From JAIVJN01 sp036732565 (GTDB taxonomy: Bacteria > Acidobacteriota > Vicinamibacteria > Vicinamibacterales > UBA2999): a DNA stretch of 9,057 nucleotides. Below, one piece after another: positions 1 to 6,033 of this stretch. The DNA lies in NCBI GenBank assembly GCA_036732565.1, contig DAINCF010000282.1:1-9057 (forward strand), in the 5' to 3' direction. The translations under genes were made by a program, and so were the position numbers. How positions within the stretch are numbered: the stretch's first letter is position 1; each line of letters opens with the position of its first letter. The notes beneath the pieces were generated by a model. That model was not told the DNA's origin. It was given only the letters and a program-made list of their open reading frames with translations, and searched no databases.

Positions 1-1
1 G

Positions 2-667
2 CCGACGAGCGCCGACGCGAAGCCCCCGGTTTCAGCGCCGCAGCCCCAGCCGGGAACGATCGAGCCGTTGCCGGCGGTGCCCATGGGGAGCGATCCCGGT
101 CCCGCGTTTGGCGTCCCGATCCTGCGTGCCGCGCCATCCGCGGCGCCGGTCGCGGAGAGGCGCACACCACCAGCCGAGGTGTTGACCGAAGAAGCCATCG
201 TCGTCTCGCAGCCGCTGCTGTCAGCCGACCATTCAGCTATCGCCGAATCGGTCGTGCCCTTGGTGTCGCCGCGTACCGCGGCGGCGCTCCCGGTGCGCGC
301 CGTCGAGACCTACGAGTCGACCGCGTCCGCCGTGTCGCGCGCGGACGTCGACGCCGTTCGCGAGGCGATTCTGCGGTATCAGGCGGCCTACTCGCAGAAG
401 GATGTCGGAGCGATGGCGCTGGTGTGGCCGTCGGTCGACGTCGCCGGCGTGGCCAGGGCGTTCGAGAACGTCGACAAGCAGGCGCTCACGCTCACCGACT
501 GCCGGGTCACCACTGCCGGCAAGCTCGCGACGGCAGTGTGCCCTGGTCAAGTGCGCTACGTGGGCCGTGTGGGTCCTCGCCAGTTACAGGAGCGGCACGG
601 CACCTGGACGATCGCGCTCGAGCGCAACGGCGACGCGTGGCAATTTACAAGATTGAATGTGAGGTAA
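2..667 (+). CDS. C-terminal part of a protein with a Pro/Ala-rich linker and NTF2-like (DUF4440/SnoaL-like) domain, 5' truncated
   Basis: The frame is open from the left edge to a TAA at 665-667, so this is the 3' end of a longer gene. The first visible start-like codon (TTG at 68) lies inside a proline-rich stretch and is unlikely to be the true start. About 110 residues of low-complexity Pro/Ala/Val linker (to about position 340) precede a compact domain of about 108 residues. That domain opens with a helix (VREAILRYQAAYSQKDVGAM) and a WPSVD segment, then shows alternating strands ending in GTWTIALERNGDAWQFTRLNVR-like sequence. This pattern fits small NTF2-like folds. In acidobacteria such domains often sit at the C-terminus of larger proteins, including Ser/Thr kinases, but the N-terminal part is outside the window. 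The gene converges on the UPF0182 gene. Coding is well supported; the domain name is a resemblance only. Confidence 0.6.
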   Translation, partial: PTSADAKPPVSAPQPQPGTIEPLPAVPMGSDPGPAFGVPILRAAPSAAPVAERRTPPAEVLTEEAIVVSQPLLSADHSAIAESVVPLVSPRTAAALPVRAVETYESTASAVSRADVDAVREAILRYQAAYSQKDVGAMALVWPSVDVAGVARAFENVDKQALTLTDCRVTTAGKLATAVCPGQVRYVGRVGPRQLQERHGTWTIALERNGDAWQFTRLNVR

Positions 668-675
668 AGCCAGTA

Positions 676-756
676 CGGCTCGTCTTGAGCCGCGAGACCT
701 GTGACTTGTGGCCTCGAGTCACAGGACCCAAGAGCCAGGCCGACGTCAGGGTCCTG
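676..756. terminator. Candidate bidirectional terminator: cluster of three hairpins in a convergent gap
   Basis: The 107-bp gap between two convergent genes holds three inverted repeats. The first is CGGCTC/GAGCCG (676-681 with 687-692, 5-nt loop). The second is CCTGTGACT/AGTCACAGG (698-706 with 717-725, 10-nt loop). The third is CAGGACCC/GGGTCCTG (722-729 with 749-756). Hairpins two and three share bases 722-725, so they cannot form together. No T-tract follows on either strand, so intrinsic termination is inferred from position and folding only. The first hairpin resembles the middle hairpin of the element at 5954-5973 and may be a decayed copy. Confidence 0.35.
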
Positions 757-774
757 CGCCTTGCGGGCGAGAGT

Positions 775-3504
775 CTACTGCGCCCGCATCTTCGACAGAA
801 TCTCCCCGAGCCGCTTGAGCTCCTCGCCGTACTTCGCCCAGTCCCCGGCGCGCTGTGCTTCGATGGCGCGCCGATAGGTCTGATCGGCTTCCGCGGACAA
901 TTGCTGGAGGGTCTGGACGGCGCCCTGTGCTTCTGCGGGGGTTGGCACCGCGCCGGGTGCGGGAGCGGCGGCGGCTTGCGATTCCGGACGTGGCGCGCCC
1001 GGGCCGCCGAAGAGGCGTGCGAGTCCCGCATCGAGCGTCGGCTCCATCACGATGCGGTTCTGGTAAGCGACCACCACGCGCGTCAACTCGGGGATGCGTC
1101 CGGCCTGCGCTCTGAGATAGAGCGGGCGCACGTAGATGAGTGACTCCTCGATGGGAATCACCATCAGCGTGCCTTGAATCACTTCCGAGCCCTGCTGGTT
1201 CCATAGGGTGATCTGGGGCGCAATCACCTGGTCCTGGCTCATCCGCGCGACGACCTGTCGCGGACCGAACACCAGCTTCTGCTTGGGGAACTGGAACACG
1301 ATGAGCTGCCCGTAATGCTCGGGGTCGCTGCGGGCCACCATCCACGATGCGAGGTTGTCGCGGCGGCGTGGCGTGAACGGGAGCATCTGGATGAACTCCG
1401 CCTGGCCCTCGCCTGGGAGCTTCATGATGGTGTAGTACGGCTCCATGCGGTCCGCCTCGCCGCCACGATCGATCGCCGGCACTTCCCACTGGTCCTCTTT
1501 GTTGTAGAACACCGCGGGGTTGGTCATGTGGTACGTCGAGTACACGGCGGTCTGCAGCGCGAAGAGATCCTCAGGGTAGCGGACATGCTGCCGAAGCGTG
1601 GCCGGCATCTCCGCGATCGGCTTGAACAGCGACGGAAACGTCGACGCCAACGTTTGCACGATGGGGTCGCGATCGTCGGATACGTAGAACGTCGTCACGC
1701 CGTCGTAGGCGTCGATCGCGACTTTCACCGAGTTGCGAATGTAATTCACACCAGGCGCCGCCGCCGTCGAGTACGGGTAGCGGTCCGACGTCGTGTAGGC
1801 GTCCTGCAGCCACACCAGCCGCCCCTCATCGGTCACCACCAGATAGGGATCTTGATCGAACGCGAGAAACGGCGCGATCTTCGAGACGCGCCGCCGAATC
1901 TGTCGATCGAACATCAACCGGCTCTCGCTGGTGATGTCGTCGCTCAGCAGAATCTGGTAGGCGCGGAAGTGGATCGCGAACAGCAGTTTGCGCAGGAACG
2001 AGTTGAGGACGATGCCACCGGAGCCGTCGTAGTCGGTGAAGACGTTGTCGTCGCCCTTCGGGTAGTGAAACTCGCGCGACCGCGTGCGTGCAATCACGTA
2101 CTCGTTCGACAGCTCTCCAAAGTACAGGCTTGGCTGTGTGACCTTGAGATCCGGAACCGTCGACACCGGCGGGAGGTCGCGAATGAACAGCACCGGCAGC
2201 CCCTCCGACGTCACTTGGTTCACCGGGCCAAGCGTCAGGCCGTGCCCGTGCGTGAAGACCAGGCGCTCGTTGATCCAGGAGCGATTGGGCAGGGCGGCCG
2301 GCTGCAACTCCCGCGCCGACAGCATGACTTGACGGCTGCGGCCTTCGATGCGGTAGCGATCGTTGTCGACCGCGACGAAATCGTAGTAGGTCCGGATCTC
2401 CTGAATCTGCCCGAACGTCTCTTGCAGCGGTCCATGATCCCAGAGCCGTACGTTGTCGAGCGTGGCGCGGTTTCGTTCGATGTCGGCACGTGTCAGCTCG
2501 GCGTCGCCGGAGATCTCGCGCTCTTCGACCCGGTCCAGGCCGAAGGCGGCGCGAGTGCCGGTGATGTTGTGCTCGATGAATGGTGCTTCGCGCGCCTGCT
2601 CGTTGGGGGCGACGGCGAATCGGTGGAGCAACGAGGCGTAGATCTGGCCGCCGAAGAGCGTGAGGAGATACAACGCCACTGCCGCCGGCAGCGGCCAGCG
2701 AAATCGTCCTGTGGCGTGCACGGCCGCGAGGATGGCGCCGACGAGCGACACGATGGTGAGGAGCAGCGCCGCGGGCATGCGCGCGTAGACGTCCGCGTAC
2801 GCCGCGCCATGAATCAGCGCCGACGGAGACACCAAGGCACCCAGGCGATCCAGCCAGGCGCTGAGCGCGAGCACCACGAACAGCCCGCACGCGAGCACGG
2901 CGCCGTGGCGCAGCGTCTCGGGCTGCACGCGTAATCCAAACGGTGTCAGCGCGAGCTTTCCGGCGACCACGTAGATGGCGGCGGCGCCGGCGGCGGCGAA
3001 CAGCACGAGCGCCAGCCCCAGGTTGCGAATGAGCTGCAGCAGTGGAAGCGTGAAGATGTAGAAGCCGGCGTCATGCCCGAGAATCGGATCCGCGACGCTG
3101 AATGGCTGCCCATGCTGCCAGAGGAGCATCGTCAGCCAGGCCGAGGATCCGTACAGCGCAATCGCGAGGGCGACGAGCACGGCCGCCGCGGACACGAGCG
3201 GGCGCAGCTGCTGCTGAGTCGGGAGCGCCACCGTGTAGCCTTCGACCGTGGCCACATGGATGGGGGCGACGCTGAGGCTGCGCACCGCGCGCCTGAAATG
3301 CAGCCACAGCCACACCGCCGCGACCACGAAAATCAGCGCGAACAGGAGTGACCGCGCCGTCACCCCGGTCAGGAAGACGTCTCGATAGCCAACCTCGCCG
3401 TACCACAGCCAGTCGGCGGCGAGATCGACCGACGAGGGGAGGACGAAGAACAGAATCGCCGCCACGGCGAGGACAACGATGCGGATGAGCACGGATGGGG
3501 GCAT
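775..3504 (-). CDS. UPF0182 family membrane protein (COG1615)
   Basis: The 909-residue product is close to the usual length of UPF0182 proteins and has their architecture. About seven hydrophobic helices lie in the first 295 residues (roughly 5-25, 52-70, 101-120, 161-181, 201-217, 245-263 and 271-292), followed by a large soluble part predicted to lie outside the cytoplasm. Recognisable family segments are NEQAREAPFIEHNITGTRAA (about 311-330), IQEIRTYYDFVAVDNDRYRI, THGHGLTLGPVNQVTSEGLP, and SFLRKLLFAIHFRAYQILLS. The tail has an Ala/Pro-rich linker and then a charged helix ending GEELKRLGEILSKMRAQ, a layout common in the family. No biochemical function is established for UPF0182. The ATG at 3504 has no evident Shine-Dalgarno sequence and directly abuts the TAA of a short upstream frame. 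The gene converges with the NTF2-like protein gene and diverges from the S4 gene. Confidence 0.95.
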   Translation of the reverse strand: MPPSVLIRIVVLAVAAILFFVLPSSVDLAADWLWYGEVGYRDVFLTGVTARSLLFALIFVVAAVWLWLHFRRAVRSLSVAPIHVATVEGYTVALPTQQQLRPLVSAAAVLVALAIALYGSSAWLTMLLWQHGQPFSVADPILGHDAGFYIFTLPLLQLIRNLGLALVLFAAAGAAAIYVVAGKLALTPFGLRVQPETLRHGAVLACGLFVVLALSAWLDRLGALVSPSALIHGAAYADVYARMPAALLLTIVSLVGAILAAVHATGRFRWPLPAAVALYLLTLFGGQIYASLLHRFAVAPNEQAREAPFIEHNITGTRAAFGLDRVEEREISGDAELTRADIERNRATLDNVRLWDHGPLQETFGQIQEIRTYYDFVAVDNDRYRIEGRSRQVMLSARELQPAALPNRSWINERLVFTHGHGLTLGPVNQVTSEGLPVLFIRDLPPVSTVPDLKVTQPSLYFGELSNEYVIARTRSREFHYPKGDDNVFTDYDGSGGIVLNSFLRKLLFAIHFRAYQILLSDDITSESRLMFDRQIRRRVSKIAPFLAFDQDPYLVVTDEGRLVWLQDAYTTSDRYPYSTAAAPGVNYIRNSVKVAIDAYDGVTTFYVSDDRDPIVQTLASTFPSLFKPIAEMPATLRQHVRYPEDLFALQTAVYSTYHMTNPAVFYNKEDQWEVPAIDRGGEADRMEPYYTIMKLPGEGQAEFIQMLPFTPRRRDNLASWMVARSDPEHYGQLIVFQFPKQKLVFGPRQVVARMSQDQVIAPQITLWNQQGSEVIQGTLMVIPIEESLIYVRPLYLRAQAGRIPELTRVVVAYQNRIVMEPTLDAGLARLFGGPGAPRPESQAAAAPAPGAVPTPAEAQGAVQTLQQLSAEADQTYRRAIEAQRAGDWAKYGEELKRLGEILSKMRAQ

Positions 3505-3642
3505 TTAATGGGATGTACGTTCGATGTCTACATGGGCCGTTCCGTAGGAACGGCCCGGAAACCGTGGCCGAGCAACGATGATGAGCACTTCACCTTCCGT
3601 TGATACGCTCCACTCGTTGTACTGGATGATGCCAGAAGTCAT
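3505..3642 (-). CDS. Possible 45-codon small ORF directly upstream of the UPF0182 gene
   Basis: An ATG at 3642 opens a 45-residue frame (MTSGIIQYNEWSVSTEG... ending HVDIERTSH) whose TAA at 3507-3505 touches the UPF0182 ATG, giving TAAATG. The composition looks like a folded peptide (EVLIIVARPRFPG), and UPF0182 lacks its own ribosome-binding site, so translational coupling would make sense. Against this, there is no Shine-Dalgarno before the ATG, G/C at third positions is only about 58%, well below the neighbours, and a strong hairpin lies inside the frame. The frame also stays open upstream through DNA antisense to real genes. I do not recognise the peptide. It could simply be untranslated leader. 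Confidence 0.22.
   Translation of the reverse strand: MTSGIIQYNEWSVSTEGEVLIIVARPRFPGRSYGTAHVDIERTSH
3534..3556. repeat. Perfect 10-bp-stem hairpin in the divergent intergenic region
   Basis: GGGCCGTTCC (3534-3543) pairs perfectly with GGAACGGCCC (3547-3556) across a GTA loop. It lies 30 to 52 bp upstream of the UPF0182 start and would sit in that gene's 5' leader if transcription begins further upstream. It has no T-run and could be a REP-like element or a leader stem-loop. Confidence 0.6.
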
Positions 3643-3733
3643 GGGGTCAGGCGTCGACAATCGACAGGATCGCATCCGAGTGCCACCGCGGATCGCAGGT
3701 GCCCGGTTTGTCGATTGTCGACGCCTGACCCCA
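3642..3733. repeat. 92-bp inverted-repeat element with perfect 25-bp arms (MITE/REP-like)
   Basis: The left arm 3642-3666 (TGGGGTCAGGCGTCGACAAT plus CGACA) is exactly repeated in reverse complement at 3709-3733. The 42-nt centre (3667-3708) contains the 8-mer GGATCGCA twice (3667-3674, 3690-3697). Each arm also holds a smaller inverted pair, GTCGA/TCGAC around CAA. No protein-coding content is visible. The form resembles non-autonomous palindromic elements mobilised elsewhere in a genome, for example by REP-associated tyrosine transposases, but that link is inference. The right arm ends 2 nt before the ATG at 3736 of the S4 gene, and the left arm overlaps the ATG of the possible small ORF. 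Confidence 0.85.
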
Positions 3734-3735
3734 GA

Positions 3736-4131
3736 ATGGAAGGAGTGGATTCCATTCGTTTGGACGTCTGGCTGGACGTCACCTGCTTGTTCAAGACGCG
3801 ATCCGAAGCCCAGCGCGCCTGTAGGGGAGGCAAGGTCGCGATCGCTGGCGTGGCGGCGAAGCCGCATCGTGAGGTGCGCGTGGGCGATGAGCTGCACATC
3901 ACCCGACCGCTCGGGCGGAAGCAGATTGTGGTCGTGCGCGGGCTGACGGACGTGCACGTCGCCAAGGCGGTCGCGCGCGAATTGTACGAGGACCGCACCC
4001 CGCCGCCGTCGTCGCACGAGGTGGAGGCGCGACGCCTCGAACGGATCTTTCGCGCCACCATGGCCCCAGCCGGCCGCCCGGATCGCAATCAGCGGCGGAA
4101 CCTGCGTCGAATGAAGGAGGGCGGCGGGTGA
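3736..4131 (+). CDS. S4-domain RNA-binding protein, Hsp15 (HslR)-like
   Basis: The product begins with an S4 RNA-binding domain: IRLDVWLDVTCLFKTRSEAQ, then RACRGGKVAIAG and the VGDELHI turn. It continues with VVRGLTDVHVAKAVARELYE and a basic tail rich in Arg (RPDRNQRRNLRRMKEG). This matches Hsp15/HslR proteins, which in E. coli bind 50S subunits carrying stalled nascent chains, and the length (125-131 residues) is similar. The start is uncertain. ATG 3736 is given here, but nothing like a Shine-Dalgarno precedes it. A strong GAAGGAG (3739-3745) lies inside the frame, 8 nt before ATT 3754, which would give MRLDVWLDV, the typical family N-terminus. A TTG at 3715 falls inside the inverted-repeat arm and is unlikely. 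The gene precedes ilvD on the same strand with an 88-bp gap. Confidence 0.88.
   Translation: MEGVDSIRLDVWLDVTCLFKTRSEAQRACRGGKVAIAGVAAKPHREVRVGDELHITRPLGRKQIVVVRGLTDVHVAKAVARELYEDRTPPPSSHEVEARRLERIFRATMAPAGRPDRNQRRNLRRMKEGGG
3739..3745 (+). promoter_or_regulatory. Shine-Dalgarno sequence GAAGGAG that questions the start of the S4 gene
   Basis: GAAGGAG sits 8 nt before ATT at 3754 and 14 nt before TTG at 3760, but downstream of the ATG at 3736. It is by far the best ribosome-binding match near this gene, and the spacing favours initiation at ATT 3754. The protein from that codon aligns with the usual family start. Initiation at AUU is inferred. Confidence 0.5.
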
Positions 4132-4151
4132 TTCGTTGGTTCGGTAGGTCC

Positions 4152-4178
4152 GTAGGGCGGCTCGCGAGCCGCCCCTAC
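4152..4178. repeat. GC-rich palindromic repeat, copy 1
   Basis: The core GGGCGGCTCGCGAGCCGCCC (4155-4174) is a perfect 20-bp palindrome with GTA and CCTAC flanks. The whole 27-bp unit is the exact reverse complement of copy 3 at 8822-8848. It lies between the S4 gene and ilvD, where it could act as a weak terminator or mRNA-stabilising stem, but has no T-tract. Confidence 0.85.
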
Positions 4179-4203
4179 ATGGGAGCCGCGCCTGCACGTG
4201 TTG

Positions 4204-4209
4204 TATTCT
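4204..4209 (+). promoter_or_regulatory. Candidate -10 element of ilvD (leaderless mRNA)
   Basis: TATTCT matches the bacterial -10 consensus at four of six positions and ends 10 nt before the ilvD ATG. Initiation 6-8 nt downstream would leave a leader of only a few bases. This fits the lack of any Shine-Dalgarno in TCCGCCATCC before the ATG. No convincing -35 is visible at the expected distance; the palindromic repeat lies just upstream. The evidence is weak. Confidence 0.3.
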
Positions 4210-4219
4210 TCCGCCATCC

Positions 4220-5920
4220 ATGAACCGCAAACGATTGTCTTCCACAGTCAACCCGCGGCAGCACTCATCACTCGTCGTCGATGGCCCGGCGCGGGCGCCG
4301 GGGCGCGCCATGCTGCACGCGGTCGGGTTCACGCGCGAGGATTTCAGCAAGCCCCAGGTAGGCATCGCCTCGACCTGGAGTCAGGTGACGCCGTGCAACG
4401 TCCACATTGACGAGCTGGCACGCAGTGCGGCGGCTGGCGCCAACGCGGCGGGGGCGAAGGCGATCATCTTCAACACCATCACGGTGTCGGACGCGATTTC
4501 GATGGGCACCGAGGGGATGAAGTACTCACTCGTGTCGCGCGAGGTGATCGCCGATTCCATCGAGACCGTGGTGGCGGGTGAAGGGCTCGATGGCGTCGTC
4601 GCCATCGGCGGCTGCGACAAGAACATGCCCGGCTGTGTGATGGCGATGGCACGGCTGAATCGGCCCGCGGTGTTCGTCTACGGCGGGACGATCCTTCCCG
4701 GGACGTGGTCAGGTAAGCCGGTCGACATCATTTCGGTGTTCGAGGCGGTCGGGAAGCATGCGGCCGGACAGCTCTCCGACAGCGCGCTGGCGGACCTCGA
4801 GCAGCACGCCTGTCCAGGTCCGGGATCGTGCGGCGGCATGTACACCGCGAACACGATGGCCACGGCCATCGAGGCGTTGGGTCTCAGTTTGCCCAACAGC
4901 TCTGCGCAGGCGGCGATCAGCGACGCCAAGCGCGAGGATTGCAAGCGTGCGGGGCAGGCCGTCGTGAAACTGCTGGAGAGCGGCGTGCGGCCGAAGGACA
5001 TCCTGACGAAGAAGGCGTTCGAGAACGCCATCACCATGGTCATCGCCGTCGGCGGATCGACGAACGCGGTGCTGCATCTTGTCGCGATCGCACGATCGAC
5101 CGGCGTGTCGCTGAGCGTCGACGACTTCACTCGCATCGGGAGGAAAGTGCCGGTCCTCGCCGACCTCAAGCCGAGCGGACGCTATGAGATGGCGGAGCTC
5201 GTGCGCATCGGCGGGATCACGCCGCTGATGCGGATGCTGGTGGAGCGCCGGCTGCTGCACGGTGACGCACTGACGGTGACCGGTCGTACGCTGGCCGAAA
5301 ACCTCGAGGACGCGGTGTCGTATCCGTCGGGACAGGACGTCGTCCGCGGCTTCGATGCCCCGGTCAAGCGCGACAGCCACCTGGTCGTGCTCTACGGCAA
5401 CCTCGCGCCGGATGGCGCGGTCGCCAAGATCAGCGGGAAGGAAGGCGAGCGGTTCGAAGGCACGGCAATCGTGTTCGAACGCGAGGAGGCCGCGCTCGAG
5501 GCGATCCTGCGCGGCCGCGTGCGCAAGGGACACGTCGTCGTCATCCGCTACGAAGGACCGCGCGGCGGACCAGGAATGCGCGAAATGCTGTCGCCGACGA
5601 GCGCGATCATGGGCCGTGGTCTCGGCACCGACGTCGCGCTGATTACCGACGGCCGATTCAGCGGCGGCACGCATGGGTTCGTCGTCGGCCACGTGACGCC
5701 CGAGGCCTTCGATGGCGGGCCGCTGGCGCTGGTGAAGAACGGCGACCGCATCACGATCGACGCCGTCAAGCACGCGATCACGCTGGATGTGCCGGCGAAG
5801 GAGCTGAAGGCGCGCGCCAAGGCGTGGCGCCAGCCCAAGCCACGCTACACGCGCGGCGTCCTCGCCAAATACGCGCGCCTCGTCACGACCGCGCGTGATG
5901 GGGCAGTAACAGATCTGTGA
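4220..5920 (+). CDS. ilvD: Dihydroxy-acid dehydratase (EC 4.2.1.9)
   Basis: This enzyme dehydrates 2,3-dihydroxyisovalerate and 2,3-dihydroxy-3-methylvalerate to the 2-keto acids, the third common step of valine and isoleucine synthesis, in the cytoplasm. The 566-residue product is full length for the shorter class of the IlvD/Edd family. Cys59 (TPCN), Cys132 (GGCDKNMPG) and Cys204 (GSCGGMYTANTM) are placed as the three ligands of the [2Fe-2S] cluster of this class. The CDKN lysine (134) is the expected carbamate lysine binding Mg2+. GPRGGPGMREMLSPTSAI and DGRFSGGTHG (Ser481, expected catalytic base) mark the C-terminal part. No ilvB, ilvC or leuA is adjacent, so it appears to be an isolated biosynthetic gene. 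The ATG lacks a Shine-Dalgarno. The TGA stop lies inside the first hairpin unit of the downstream repeat. Confidence 0.97.
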   Translation: MNRKRLSSTVNPRQHSSLVVDGPARAPGRAMLHAVGFTREDFSKPQVGIASTWSQVTPCNVHIDELARSAAAGANAAGAKAIIFNTITVSDAISMGTEGMKYSLVSREVIADSIETVVAGEGLDGVVAIGGCDKNMPGCVMAMARLNRPAVFVYGGTILPGTWSGKPVDIISVFEAVGKHAAGQLSDSALADLEQHACPGPGSCGGMYTANTMATAIEALGLSLPNSSAQAAISDAKREDCKRAGQAVVKLLESGVRPKDILTKKAFENAITMVIAVGGSTNAVLHLVAIARSTGVSLSVDDFTRIGRKVPVLADLKPSGRYEMAELVRIGGITPLMRMLVERRLLHGDALTVTGRTLAENLEDAVSYPSGQDVVRGFDAPVKRDSHLVVLYGNLAPDGAVAKISGKEGERFEGTAIVFEREEAALEAILRGRVRKGHVVVIRYEGPRGGPGMREMLSPTSAIMGRGLGTDVALITDGRFSGGTHGFVVGHVTPEAFDGGPLALVKNGDRITIDAVKHAITLDVPAKELKARAKAWRQPKPRYTRGVLAKYARLVTTARDGAVTDL

Positions 5921-6033
5921 AGGTCCGGCTGAAGCCGGACCCCACGCCTGAAGGGTACGGCTCGAGCCGGACCCCTCGCCACATCGAGGCAGTCCGTTTC
6001 AGTCGTGGGGTCCGCCTTCAGGCGGACCTTCAC
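5917..6033. repeat. Three-hairpin repeat element filling the convergent gap and supplying both stop codons
   Basis: Three 20-nt hairpin units, each with an 8-bp stem and 4-nt loop, lie in a row. Unit 1 (5922-5941) is GGTCCGGC-TGAA-GCCGGACC. Unit 2 (5954-5973) is GGTACGGC-TCGA-GCCGGACC, with one mismatch. Unit 3 (6009-6028) is GGTCCGCC-TTCA-GGCGGACC. Units 1 and 3 with their flanks form 29-nt inverted arms (5917-5945, 6005-6033) matching at 27 of 29 positions, so a larger fold is also possible. The outer GTGAAGGTCC motif at each end supplies the TGA of ilvD and of the oxidoreductase gene. The position between convergent genes suggests bidirectional termination, though clear T-runs are absent. 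Reading through gives KVRLKPDPT/VRLQADLH peptides typical of repeats I associate with Vicinamibacteria. Confidence 0.85.

Noticed and set aside
424..1143. Plus-strand frame of 239 codons linking the first gene and the end of UPF0182
   Set aside because: It is out of frame with the NTF2-like protein and antisense to UPF0182, Arg-rich and crosses the terminator-like hairpins.
1315..2934. Plus-strand open frame of 539 codons
   Set aside because: Antisense to UPF0182, Arg/His/Val-rich and without family motifs; an artefact of high third-position GC.
3642..3733. CRISPR-like or phage attachment site interpretation of the inverted repeat
   Set aside because: The structure is a single inverted pair without regularly spaced direct repeats, cas genes, integrase or tRNA end, so a palindromic element fits better.
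3505..4365. Minus-strand frame of 286 codons covering the S4 gene and the start of ilvD
   Set aside because: It runs antisense through two recognisable genes and across an inverted repeat. Only the last 45 codons lie in otherwise free DNA and are listed separately at low confidence.
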